64,000 nucleotides of DNA. Origin: Panaeolus papilionaceus. Taxonomy: Eukaryota; Basidiomycota; Agaricomycetes; Agaricales. The stretch is from contig JADNRZ010000005.1 of the NCBI GenBank assembly GCA_015501605.1, positions 2,046,001 to 2,110,000 of the forward strand, read 5' to 3'. Positions 34,085 through 46,615 of the stretch are shown here, one piece after another (position 1 is the first letter of the stretch; the number at the start of each line of letters is the position of its first letter). A program made the translations under genes and the position numbers. The notes beneath the pieces are model-generated. The model was not told the origin of the DNA, ran no database searches, and saw only the letters and a list, made by a program, of their open reading frames with translations.

Positions 34085-36993
34085 TCAGTTGTCTATATTG
34101 TGGAAGAAGCGATAGATAAGAGCAATAAAAAAGAGGGGCGTCATCAATACCAAAACCGGGAATAAAGAGTAAGACAAGACATGGGGAAGAAGTAATACAG
34201 CTACCAGAAACGAAACCGCAAGAATAGGCTGAGGCAAACCCTGGGCTGTCCGATCCAGATATGCGGGATATATCTCCTCCGTCAGTGAATTGTGTTCACT
34301 TATTTGGCTGGGAATGTGACCATTGGTTTCTAACAGTTCAAAGGAGAACGGCGACTGAGGGTATTGCATACCGGGGGGTTCTGAAGCCGCCGGGGCGAGA
34401 TCGATATCTACAAGCTGTGTATCCTGTGGTCGACGAATAATCGACATATCGCTCGTCTGTGTGGATGCAGGAATTCTTAAGCTCAACAAGCGTCGAGATG
34501 TCGCCGTCTGGCTCCAGGAAAGTAAAGGCGCCCGATGGTACCCGTCCAAGAGTTGTACATGAAGTCGAGTGGACTTAGCAGTGCCTGATATGTACAGCGC
34601 TTCTGGAAGTGTCTCCGGGTCATATTTGCTGGGACTATATTCCGGTGGCAAGTCCGATGACTCAATACCGCACTTGTGCCAATACATCACCGTTGTACCA
34701 TCTGCTACGAAGTATTCCCTGATTCGAGTGGGCATACTCTCGTCAAGAAGAAGTCCGGTGATATGAGTGGAAGGATTGATGGCGCCAAGCATAGGCTTCA
34801 GGAGAATCGAGGCGTGATGGCTTTGAGTCCGAGTCAGTATTGATATGGAAATCGAGAGTTTTTAGTTGCGATGTTCTCATTAATATTTTCAATAAGCACT
34901 GATGAACTCACCATTCATAATCTGTCGTCCTATCAGGTCCCATTGCGAGTAGTATCTCTAGGAGCAGCGCAACAGTTTCTTGCAAGATATGATTATGAGG
35001 TTGCGCTATCAGGGACTGGTATCGGAAGGCGATGAGATATAGAGCCCATGTATGGTCTGGATTTGGAATGTCTCCTGATAAGCTGAAAGCCATCTTGTCC
35101 GCTTGATGAGGTACGTTCCCTTCACAAACAATTGACCGGACAGATTCCCATAAAAATGTTGGCCGACCTTGGGGAGAGACTAAGACGGGAAGTATCATGA
35201 TGAGAAGAGGATAGAGTCGGAAATCTGATGTGTAAACATGTATCAGAGGTATCAACATGTCCTCTAGAGAGCCTTGCAGCTTTATCGAACCAGTTGTGCG
35301 TGGTGTCTGTGTGAGTGAGGTCAGGACACTTTCAAACTGAAATAGAGAGAGAATAGGTCTGACTTGGGCGACGAATGCGTTTAGTGCAAACCTCAATTGC
35401 GACAAAACGGACAGAACTACTTCATGGGACTGGCTCCTCAGGAACTCTAACCCAGGCGAATAAGATGGTATGTCCCACCATGTATTGAGCAATAGGGCCT
35501 CCATTGCAGGAGAAAAAGTTGTATACTGCCGTCGGCCAAGCACCGCACAAAAGCAGCAGATCCAAAAATGCTGTACATCACCTGTAGTAGCATTCAAAGG
35601 ATTAGCGTTCACAAACAATAATCAGGACGACCAAAAGCGCACCATCCGCTGCTTCAAATGCTTTCAAGTTAACATGTGCCCATTCTTCGACACCGGCAGC
35701 AGTGTCAATGTACCAACTCTCTGACCGCTTCTTGTCCTGAAGAAATGCCGCAAAGTCTGCCTGTCGGAATTCGACGAGCCGTAAGGCCGAAGTAATAGGA
35801 TCGTTCATAGTAACCAATGGCTCTAAATTTGCAATCGCCTCCCGGATTGATCCTGGTCGAAGTGATAGTCCCTTCTCAATAGCTGAAACTGCTACTGGTG
35901 CACCAGGAACTGTCATCGACTGATGCATCAACTGGAACGTCAGCGCCCTCCGCGCCGTTGCTGGGTCAGGCAATTCTGCGAGCACAAGGTGGAACACCTT
36001 GTCCAAATTGGCTGCAGGTTGTTTTCCGAGGAGGTCATCTATAACAATCTCCAGTTGAACCGAAGGTGTTTTAGATGGAGCGCGAAGAAGGGTCATGATA
36101 GCAGCTGCGTATACGTGCCCACCATTCTTGAGTGCAGCTTCTCCGATCATATTCACAGCACCAACTCCTGGCCAACTAGCAGGAATGAATGGGCGGTCAG
36201 GATGATGATTGGCGATCCACATAAACTCGTTGGTGACAAAAACAAAGATGTCCTTGATGACCGAGAAGCTGCCAGTGTCATCGAGTTCAATTTCGTAAAT
36301 GATGGGTTTCATGAGCTGGCTGGCTAGGTGTCTTGAAAGATGTTGAGTTTTACGGCTGAGGATGAGGACACGGAAGGATACGTCGCTTGATTTGTGAGCT
36401 GCGAGTTGAAGCACTACCTCGATGATTCGGTTCTGAGCTGCGTTCCATGAGTCCGTCTGGTGAGATGCTCCACATTCGTCCAACCCATCAATTATAATCA
36501 GCCGTGTTTGTTTTTCTGAGGGTAGGAGAGGTTCTGGAGTAAATGAGGCAGCCAGTGGTTGGAAAATCAGCTCGCTCAACTGCTGCCTGGGTGGTTTCGT
36601 GAAAATATTGGAGTCTTGCAACACCTGTGCCTCTATACAAGGCCGCAATAAGGGTATAGATGAAGCAAGCTGATAAGCCAACGTCGGAACCAGATACATC
36701 TCGTCCGTTGAATCGATGGACTTCCTGTTAAAGAAGAACGAGGCAGCGACCAAGTTGGAGTTGGAACCTGGTCCGTGTTTCTTGACCAGAGCCTTTGCGA
36801 GTCTCGTTTTTCCGGTTCCACCCTGGCCATGTAGCCAGATAATTGTCCTCGTGTCTTTGGTCTGAGGCTCAGATGCCCAATCCTCCAATCTCTTGACAAA
36901 GGACAACCGCGTCTCAGGCCCGTATACTGACGCGTCGTAACCATCAGATCCAGGGTAAGCGCCATTTGGAAGATGGGCCAGCAGGACTTCCAT
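34085..36993 (-). CDS. NACHT NTPase with C-terminal double hydrophobic segment, copy 1
   Basis: Paralog of the downstream gene. Exons 36993-35643, 35581-34912, 34820-34085 total 2757 nt, 918 aa. Walker A is GQGGTGKT (56-63), Walker B is LIIIDGLDECGA, and an ILSRKTQHL sensor-like motif follows. The middle exon (GDVQHFWICCFCAVLG...) aligns with two exons of copy 2, so one intron was gained or lost. The last exon starts CHHASILLKPMLG where copy 2 has CNRTSILMKTLLN, both followed by MPTRIREYF / FPTRMQHYF. The C terminus again has two hydrophobic segments (PILAVSFLVAVLLLPHVL and LFPVLVLMTPLFFIALIY). The ATG at 36993 keeps the frame; an extra short 5' exon like that of copy 2 was not found but cannot be excluded. 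Function unknown; possibly a membrane-linked immune or incompatibility sensor (inference). Confidence 0.82.
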
Positions 36994-38824
36994 TCCTATA
37001 ATCTTTACTTGGAGGACATGAATGCAAAATTAAAAAGGTGGTGCTACAACTGGACCACCTGAATGGCAAGAAGGGCGAGAATAGAATGGTTGGACGTGGT
37101 GGCTGTTCAGGATGTTCAGAGGATTCCATGCACTGCACAGCTTGGACAAATAAAAAGGACGAACCCACGCTGTGTTTAGGATCTTATACTTTATCACTTC
37201 GGCAACCATACTCACAGCATGGGATTCGAGCGTCTAGGAAAAAGCAAACCTTCGAAAGATTCTCCGAACAAGCAAGGTTCAACGTTCAACGTTCAACCTG
37301 GATCTCCATATTTGTCGATGATACTGTCGCCATTACATAAAATTAAAACAAATATAAATGCATCGATTCCTTCCACTTACTACCGGCGTCCACGCAGCGT
37401 AAATACCAAAACTGCCTCATTCGCCCTTGAATCATCTGTGAGAAGAATCCTGGAATATCATAAGGGCTATTCTACAATGCATTGTTGTCGATACACATTT
37501 CCCTTGCTGGAAAATAGGCTAGGGGTTACGGCCATAATCTGGATGACCATTTATGATCTGCGGTCAGGTGTACAACCTCTTACATGATACCCAATATTAC
37601 TCACGAACCCGGCAGACGACTCCGATTTCGACATAACTCCTTGTCTTCAAGTTTACGATGAACAAATGTAATCCACCTCTGGGAGGTGACTCGAATTTTC
37701 TTGTGATATGACATTAAACAGACTCATCTGAGCCTTGGACCAGGTAAAAGCCCCTATTTCAGCTAATTAGGTTCCTCGTTATAAAGATTTGAAAAAACCT
37801 AAGTCTATTCCAAGCACACCTTGAACTCGACGTACCGATTCCCCAAACGCACCTCACAGTGCCACTCACATCGCTCTATTAATTATAAACCCTACGCTGA
37901 GTGGAGATGCGTGGCTTCACTGACACTGACGTTGAACACCATCAAATTCGGTTTCGCCCCTTAATTGATTCTTGAACCCCGCAACTTGCAAGCCCCGCAC
38001 GTGGGAAGAGATCCGAAGAGATCCTCCCCTGTCATGATCATTCCAAAGCGGAAAGTGCACCACATCATGATCTTATCATCAACGCGACAGAACCCTCGCT
38101 TCCTTTCTCTCAGATTCTAGTGGCATCCACCCATCCATGATCCATCCAAGCCAAACGTCGTCCAATATTCAATACTCAAGCTCAAATCCAGCAGACTCAA
38201 GCCTAAGGCAACCCAAGACCTCCGCCTCCGTCGTCCCCATCCATCCAATTTCAAATTCGCTCCTTTGAATCCTCGCCTCGTCCGTTCTAGCACATTCCAT
38301 TCCAAACCGGCGCCCCCATCGAATCGCCTGAGCTTCATCCTTGACCCGCTGCGCTTTCCCTTGTCTTCCATGTCTTCCAATTGCGTCCCCGACCTCTCCC
38401 TCCGTGCGCGTGCTATGTCAGGGCAGGGCTGTGGAATGGACACAAATGCACCCCGAATCCTCCATGTAAGTAGACCTATTTTGCTGTGCAGACTCGATTA
38501 AGACTTGATCACGCCCCGTCGTGCCTAATATAGCACTCAAAGTCGAGATTCAGCTCTCGACTCGGGGTTCACCGCCTCTTGTTCGCAGACAGCCGGACTC
38601 GGAGCTCCCCTGCCTATGTATGTATTATTGTATGTCGGATTTTGTGTGGGAGGATGTGCCGATGTAGGGTACGTTTTAGGTTGGGGTGAAATAACATATC
38701 GCATCCTATCATATCGTGCCTATTATGAGTCATGAATGGATGGGAATTTGAACCCTGGGTCTGTGGCTGTAATGGAAGACGGGTATTTGAAGGCTTAGGC
38801 AGGTCGAGAAAAATCTGCTTTGTG
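36994..38824. other. Intergenic between NACHT copy 1 and a small secreted protein
   Basis: About 1.8 kb. It has a short tandem of GTTCAAC units near 37277-37300 and CT-rich sequence around 38100-38450. Open frames there (for example 38117-38443 minus) are Arg-rich and compositionally biased, not convincing genes. Confidence 0.5.
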
Positions 38825-38831
38825 TATATAA
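38824..38831 (+). promoter_or_regulatory. TATA box of the small secreted protein gene
   Basis: GTATATAAG-type box about 160 bp upstream of the ATG; the leader would be rather long. Confidence 0.45.
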
Positions 38832-38987
38832 GACCCTAGACGTCAACGTTATCCATACTCCATATCCATTCCATTCAAATCACCCACCCCATTTTAGTTT
38901 GTGTGTTTGTTGTTTCCTCACACAATCCACACAATATATTCTGCTCCTCCCAACGCTCACCCAAACTAAAACCTACCTAAACTCAAG

Positions 38988-39302
38988 ATGCCATTCACCC
39001 CTATCGACCTCACCTCCATCGCCTCTGCGCTCCTCGTCGCATCATCATGGGCAAACGCCCAATCCGAATTAGAAATTGAGCGCGGAATGACTGTACCGAG
39101 GTGTTCTGGGAAGTGCGGGAGGAGTACGAGCGCGTCGGGGTATGAGTCGTACGTTGTCTTCTTTTATGAGCTTGACGCGAAGTGGTGCTGACCCCTGGGT
39201 TATACTTGTAGAGACAACCTTACACCGTGTACATGCGAGCGTGAAAATATGATGGACTTTGCTAGTCCTTCGACGTCGATGTCGACGACCCAGAGGAGAT
39301 GA
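38988..39302 (+). CDS. Small secreted protein, four cysteines, unknown function
   Basis: Exons 38988-39148 and 39212-39302 encode 83 aa. The N terminus (MPFTPIDLTSIASALLVASSWANA) reads as a signal peptide. The mature part has two cysteine pairs, PRCSGKCG and PCTCE, and a Ser/Thr-rich tail (SPSTSMSTTQRR). The intron is canonical with phase 2. I do not recognise a family. Size and cysteines fit the broad class of small secreted proteins of basidiomycetes, some of which are effectors; no function is claimed. Confidence 0.65.
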
Positions 39303-40961
39303 TTCGCTGGGTCGCGTGATGGATTCAATCGTTTCTTTTCTCTTGTAATATATTATAAATGCCATGGTGAGCACCACTCTGCGTCTCTCATTTCCATTCA
39401 ACGGTTGCTCAACGTCCCTCCTCACAGCGGCTTCCCCCCTAAAACCCGACCAAAAGCCACAGCTCCAAATCTGAACCTGTTGGCAGGCAGCCACTCGTAC
39501 ACACCCCCTCCTCTCGAAACCTATATCTATATCGGACTGTGCTCAAGTTATTTATATAATCACCCCTCGTGTACACCTTATCCAAGAATAATGCTTCTAC
39601 CTACTAGAATGTGATGCTTTTGACCCCTATCTATTTAATGGGTTCTGTGGGTTCTGTGGGTTTGGTGCAACCCCTATTGGAAGTATAAGCTCGGTAACAT
39701 TTGAGAGAGCTTGAATGATAAATCGTATGATGCCGCCGGAGCTGCATGAGCCGCTCTTGAGCCCCTCATCACATCACTCCAGAGGTGGACATCTCGTCCC
39801 ATTTTTAACTGTGATAAAGGGATAGTGTTGCACGCTATGACTCCACCAACGCGTCGCGTCAATTAATCTAAGGTTATCTAATCACTTGCAGTGCGCTTAC
39901 TACATCAGCATAAATAATCAAGCCGGATTCACCGTTGTCTTGACGGTGTCGTGCAAATGTCGTGTGTGATATTTATTATCTCTGTTATGATGCGATAATG
40001 TGCGTCTGTCTGAAGCTTAAGCTTTTAATTATTCATCAATTGGAATGGTGTCATTTTCAGTCCCAAGCCATGTTAGAACCATGGTCAGAGCTATTTAGTT
40101 AGATATACAGAACAATGTAAACGTACTTAGCTGCGCTACGCACAACAATGCTTCAGCAGTCAAATCCTGGACTCGCACAACGACGCGTCCAGCAAAATGA
40201 ATTCCCAAAAAAGGCTAAAAATATAACGGCCACGTGATATTATTCCAAAAATAAAATGACCTGATTCGGCACCCGAAAAAACTTGAGTTTAAAGTGGGTC
40301 GACATCCATCATTTATTGACGCTCTCTTGCGATTTTTTGTATGTAATAAATAAAATAATATTTCCTGTGATTATATAACTAAAGTATAAAAACCGACTTG
40401 GCTACATAAAATTTAGGAGCTTGTTCTTCTTCGCCCCCGACCTCAGCTTTTTATTTCTCCCTCCTCCTCTTCTTCGGAGACCGGTCTAGTTGTTCAGCTA
40501 CTTGGTGAGTAACATTTTCCATTTTTGACGTCGTTACGCTGGTTTTTCGTGATTTCTGAATGTCGGCGTGGACGGGGAAGTCGACGACGCAAATGCAGTT
40601 GAGGGAATAGAAAATTATGAGCCTGACCTGTGGGCGACACAACTCAGTGTGGTGTTGTCGTTGGCTGAAAGCTAGCTTTCGCTCTGGACTGGTCTAGGTG
40701 ACACGACAATGGCGTCCTGCTCTGAGGCCTTTTCTTGCCACACTTGCGTTCGTTCGTTGAAAAACGAGTGAAGTGGAATAAGGTGCCCCTCTGCAGTGTT
40801 TGACCCTTTCGTCTGTTTCGTACCTCTACCCTCTCATCGGGCTGTTTTTCTTTGCGTTCTTCTCGCCATTTTCCTACTTCGTCGCCGTTGCTAACGCTCT
40901 TTCTTCTCCCAGCATTCCACTAATCACCCTACATTTCTCTAATACCCTCCCACATTAAAAA
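39303..40961. other. Intergenic, promoter side of ERG6
   Basis: AT-rich 1.6 kb without a supported gene. The CT-rich stretch at 40430-40960 is likely the promoter and leader of the sterol methyltransferase gene. Confidence 0.5.
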
Positions 40962-42192
40962 ATGTCTGCTTCTGGCACAAAACTCAGCGACGGTCGTGTG
41001 ACCAACCGCATTGAAAACTACGCCAAGTTCTGGGACAAGGACCTCAAAACTGACCAGGAGGGTGACAAGAGGTTGGATAACTACACCGAGGTCGTCAACG
41101 GTGCGTTTTCTGCTCCCTCCTTCATCGTTCCACCTCTTGAACTAAATTTATTTAATGGTTTTCAGGCTACTACGACGGTGCCACCCAGCTCTACGAATAC
41201 GGCTGGGCCAAATCCTTCCATTTCTCCCGCTTTTACAAGGGCGAGTCGTTCCACCAGTCTCTTGCCCGCCATGAGCACTACCTTAGCGCTCAGATGGGTT
41301 TGAAGCCTGGTATGCGCGTTCTTGATGTTGGATGTGGTGTTGGTGGTCCTGCTCGTGAAATTGCGCAGTTTTCTGATGTGGAGATTGTTGGATTGAACAA
41401 CAATGAGTTCCAGGCATGTTTCTATTTCTATGTCGTGAATTTGGAGCTCTCCTAATCTTTTATATATATTTTAGGTTGGTCGCGCTCAGCGTTACACCAA
41501 AACAGCTGGACTCCAGAATCAGGTCAAGTTCACTGTGGGCGATTTCATGAAGCTCAGTGAGAAGTTTGGCCCCAACTCGTTTGACGCCGTGTATGCTATT
41601 GAGGCCACCGTCCACGCTCCTACATGGGAGGGTGTGTATGGTGAAATCCTCAAGGTGTTGAAGCCCGGAGGAGTTGTACGTCTGCCGTTGTTTTCTTTTG
41701 CTTTCGCTTAATTTATTGATGTCCTATTTTTAGTTCGGTGTTTATGAGTGGTGCATGACCGACGACTGGGACCCCTCAATCCCTGAACATAAGGAGATTG
41801 CCCACCAAATCGAACTCGGTAATGGTATCCCCGAGATGCGTCCTCTGCGCATGGCTCGCGACGCGCTCAAGAACGTCGGCTTTGAGATCCTACACGAAGA
41901 AGACCTTGCCGCGCGTCCTGACCCCATTCCATGGTATTACCCTCTAGAGGGCGACATCAGGAAGGCGCAGACGTTCTGGGACTACATCACGGTGTGGAGG
42001 ATGAGCTGGAGCGGAAAGCTGGTTAGTCATAACTTTATTAGGGTTGCTGAGATGGTGGGTGTTGTGCCCAAGGGGACGTGGGAGGTCAGTGAGCAGCTGA
42101 AGGTTGCTGCTGATGCGCTTGTGAAGAGTGGGCAGGAGAAGCTGTTTACGCCTATGTATTTGGTTGTGAGTAGGAAGCCTTTGGAGAACTGA
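40962..42192 (+). CDS. ERG6: Sterol 24-C-methyltransferase
   Basis: Transfers a methyl group from S-adenosylmethionine to C24 of zymosterol/lanosterol-type sterols in ergosterol synthesis, at the ER or lipid droplets. Four exons: 40962-41100, 41166-41413, 41475-41675, 41734-42192; 1047 nt, 348 aa. Family signatures are [20 protein letters not shown] (substrate region), [14 protein letters not shown] (SAM motif I), [17 protein letters not shown] and LKPGGVFGVYEW. The C-terminal SMT domain runs to SRKPLEN. The second intron uses a GC donor (CAG|GCATGT) with a normal AG acceptor; the reading NNNEFQ|VGRAQR requires it. Slightly shorter at the N terminus than yeast Erg6. Housekeeping gene, intact. 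Confidence 0.96.
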
Positions 42193-45100
42193 GCGTGAGC
42201 GAGGTTTTTTATGAGGCGTTTAATCTTTTCCCGTACATTCTTAATGCGGTGCTTTGGATTTTATGTTTATTCGACGTTTGTCTATGGCTACCTACTTCTA
42301 CCTACCATGCGTACTATACTTATATTATATAGATGCAACAATTAGATACCCTACATTTGATGTGTTTTGTGTTGCTTGAACGTTGAGTTATTTGTTGCGT
42401 TTCCGTGAATTCAGAAGGCAGGAAGGAATTTTCAACTGGGAAGGTAGTCAATGAAGCTTCTGCGTGATGCACTGACAATGCAAAGGTGACCCGATAAATA
42501 ACATTGATGCGTTAGATTCACGAAGCTCATCCTTCTAATCCCCGAGCTTGATCAGTGAAAGAGGCTATCGGAATAATATCTGATATTAAACAACTTGTAA
42601 TTATAATTTATTTAACGTTACAGCATATAAACGAGCAGAGGAGAATATACCACATTATAATTTAAATGTATCGCATTCACGAACTGGGTGGAGTGACTAG
42701 AGTCTCCCACTTGCCCTCCCTCTCCCACAACTACTTATGATATAGTATGCTGACATGATTTTAGACATCGAGCGCTTTGCTCTCCTGTTTCCATTCCTCA
42801 CAAGTAATGTACTCGTCATTAGCGTCCTCTGAGAGATCCCTGAGTATCGTGTTTTGGCCTGATGTAAGGCTAGTCGAGTCAAATCCCTGATCTTCTGCGA
42901 CGGTATTCATAGTCTCACACCGAAGATTGTTGTGTCGAGGAGAACTCGGGGTTCTGTATCGGCGGTGTGTTATCTTCATATGTCGTTGGGATGCCGTGGT
43001 TGGATCGTCGTGGTTGGGTTCAATGTTGCCGTTGCGGAGGTGTATGCGGGATCCCGAGGGTCCGACGGGTTCGTTCCGTTGATGGGGGGGTTGACGCTAT
43101 AATTTTGATGGATGGGTGATGTCATGAGGTTATTTAGGTTATTTGTATGCACTGGCATCTTCAACTTGGGTGGTATGCATCGTGAAAATCTATGGGATTG
43201 CGATTCTGTTTAGGCGCCTGGTGTGATCAAGTGGTGATGTCTTCCTGTGTTTGGGCTCTGGAGGGTTAGATTGACTCTATGTATGTAGCGTGTTACACTA
43301 AGCATTGGATTGACATTCGATTCGATTTGACATGATGTTGTTGGACATATTACATTCGAGCTCGGGAGTCAACTTGAATAGCCATCCTCTGTGGCATAAT
43401 CGAATTCACCTTCATACCTGATATCGTTCTGAGGCGGTCATGATCCATCGAGGATTGATACGTACCCTGCAATTACACCACCAAGAATTAATGCACGACG
43501 AAGCCCAAGCCAAGCCCAGACTACGCCGGATTTCCCACCCTGACCTAATGCTATTGAAGCGTGTTTGATGGTTTTGATGCATTGATGGGGTGCCAGCATG
43601 CAACCTGTAGGCTTTGCTAGGCTTCGGACCCTTGTTCCGATTCGTTGGAAATCTACGTTCTCCTTCTCATGTTTCGTGGTTTGTCGTTTGCGTCAAAAGT
43701 GTATGACTATAAAAACAGAAGAACTCACCTATGTCTGACGATTTAACTGAACCTAATTCAAATTGAATGAACCTCACCTGAGTCATCATCGATGGAAAGC
43801 AGTTGAAGGGAAAGCCCACGGTGCACCGCCTTGGCGTGGCAGCTGGGATTTAGAAGTCCATCAGGCAATTTGTAATCGAATCGGTTACACTGTGTCAACC
43901 CCAACCCGACCTGACCCTACGTGCCCTCACACACCCCAGCTTCGGATAATTTGGAACCTCTTGCGACCCAAGTCACTACCTCTCTCATAGTTATCTGACT
44001 GCGACTTGGAGGACCTGTAGAGGGTTATTACTTAGTTGCGTTGGAGTTGCGGTGCTGGCTGTTAACTTGACTTGACTTGACCTGCGGACGACAGATTTTG
44101 CTGAGAACAACGACAGAAGAACGGACTTGGAGCGTGGCACCTTACAGGATATCCTCGGATTCTTTGTATCATCCCATCCCAACATAACACCTTGATTCAT
44201 CCATTCATCCAGACGTGGAATTCCATCCCTTTGGTGGTGCCATTGTCAGGTCGGAATTCGAATTCGCGGTGATTGATTTCAAACTTGTTTGGAATTCCTG
44301 CGCACTTTACATACATAGCTGGACTCTTTCAATCCCATCCAATCCCATCCCATCCAATCCAATCCAATCCGAGGCCAATTAATTGGAATTGAGGTTGTGG
44401 TCTGGACAAACGACCGAGCTTGGGTTTCGTGTTCCCATCCTAACCATCCCAGCGTTTCCTTGCCTATCCTGATCATTCCTATCCCATCCCCCGTGCCTCT
44501 TGATCCCAGTCTTGCCTGCCGCATCGTGCGTGTATCCCAACGTTGCCATCCTATCCTATCCTATCCACTGTATCCCATCCATCCATCCCGTCCCGTCTCA
44601 TCCTATCGCACATCCCATCCTGCATCCGGGACTGCTACATATCCCATCCCAACCTTGCCAATCCTTTTAGCTCAACCTACTGAGCCTAGCCGTTTTATCA
44701 GCCCAAGGTTCACGCCATATCAAACAAACAAAGCTGAACACGACCGTTTTTTTTCTTCGGGATTGTCTGTATAGATTTATCTTGAAGAGGTGAGTAATCC
44801 TACGGTTCTCTTTCTATTATGTTTTTCTCTTTCTTTCTTTCCTTGATTCTTCTTTCTATTTTACTTGATTCCGTTTCATGTTATGTTCTATCCTTGCTGA
44901 GTGAGATCATGCGTCGTCGCGTTTGATGATCGCATGTTGATGGGATGGGACCCTGCATACATGTAGGATATCCTGCCTATCCTGCGGTTGGACACCGATC
45001 GTTGGTGCTTGGTTGGAATCTTGGTATTCGCAACCAACCTATGAGTTGAGTTTAATGTTGGTGTTTTGGTTTTGGTTTTGAACTTTGTGTTCTATCCACG

Positions 45101-46615
45101 TTGTGCTCTGCAATTGTTCTGCGGGTTACACTTACCCATGTCGTTCGTTGTCGCCAACGCGAACGACCACTTCCGTTTCTTTATCTTCTTTGATGTGCTG
45201 TGTGAGCGCTGGTTATTGTTCCTCATCGTCGTCTCTATCGCTGTTCTCGTTCTTGTTCTTGTTCTCATTATCCTTCAACTTGACTTGAAACGCCGTACAC
45301 ACCTTGACTTGACTTGATAAATGCCTGATACATCACAACGATCTTATTATGTCCAGCCCATGTCTCCCCACAGAAAGACTGACCTGCGTCACTTTCCTGT
45401 GCGGCTGATTGGGCTTGTTAATCTCATCACATCACCTCTTTATCTACTTATAAGTAATGGAGATGCGATGCTGTGTCTACTGCACGACCTGTTCCGTTCT
45501 TGATTCATTCCGACTCTGTCGTCATCTCTTTCTTTTTTTCTTTATTTCAACATTCACTTTTCTCCACTTGTGACTCACCCGCTGTATCTGCCTGCCTAGT
45601 GCAATAACTGACCCATCTTTTGCTTTCTCTCTCATAGATTCCTCGCCCGTTTGGTTAAATTATCATCCGCCCACACCAAACTCTGCCCTGTACCCTACCC
45701 TACCCTACTTCACATTCCCTCCAATCGCATCCGCTCACGTCCTCACGCCTCACGCATCCTTTCCTCCGATAACGACGCTCTCTGGGTTTGACAGCCCGGG
45801 AACGCGAATAACTTGGTGGAAGAGCTGATCTTGTGTCGACGCCTGCTTGATTTGATTTCAACATACTATCACATTCCATCCGTCCATCCGTCCCGGTTTA
45901 TCTTTTATCGGCTCCGAGCTATTTTTTTGACTTGAGTGACGGTATACTTGGTTGGACTTCAAACGGAGTCTACTTATACTTCAACTCCAAGTTGGGTTGC
46001 ACTGCGCTTTACGACACGTTATTAGGGGTGGTTAGGGTGTGATTGCGTTTTTTTTGCTTTCCTTCCCCGACGTCCCTTTCACCCACCTTTGTGCTGTCCT
46101 TTATATCATCCGAGCCTACGTCTGCGCTGCACCAGGACGTCTCACACGACACAACCGACAGATACCCACGAGGACGCGTTTGGTTGACGTTTTTGGAGCT
46201 GCTATCGCTATTCTGATACCCTCCGCTTTTTATACCACCCCCCCGCTTGCTCGTATACCATCACGCTATCACGTCGCATTTCATCTAATTTCAACTCACG
46301 CGAACGCATAAAAAAACCACCCAACAAGACGCGCAAACTTCAGCGCATATATCCAGGTTTATCACTTATCCCCGAGCACGATATCCATCTCGATTTCGAG
46401 TGACGATACGCGCTAATCTCTAATTCAACACGATTCATCATTTATTGTTACCTTTGCCCAACCCCACTCCGACCCCCTCATCTACACTGCCCATACGCAC
46501 TACGACGACGGCTTCGTCCCATCCGCATCGTTCTCAACCGTACCCTAGCCCACACCTGGCTCCTATCCCGCATCACCAACACCCACAAGACCACCACCAA
46601 CAACAGCAACCCACC
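42193..46615. other. Long intergenic region with low-complexity tracts
   Basis: About 4.4 kb. Open frames are short and biased in composition. CCATC/CCAAT-type repeats lie at 44330-44660. The stretch 44790-46615 is T/C-rich and probably includes a long 5' leader or promoter of the regulator gene at 46616. No RNA gene recognised. Confidence 0.5.
44330..44660. repeat. Low-complexity CCATC/CCAAT-type pentamer repeats
   Basis: Irregular tandem units of 5 bases (CATCC, AATCC, TATCC) occur throughout, densest at 44334-44372 and 44545-44630. Simple-sequence expansion. Confidence 0.7.

Noticed and set aside
38117..38501. Arg-rich open frames on both strands
   Set aside because: Compositionally biased sequence in a CT-rich promoter-like stretch, with no domain or splice support.
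44330..44660. CRISPR-like regular repeats
   Set aside because: Units are 5-bp simple sequence without spacers, and the genome is eukaryotic.
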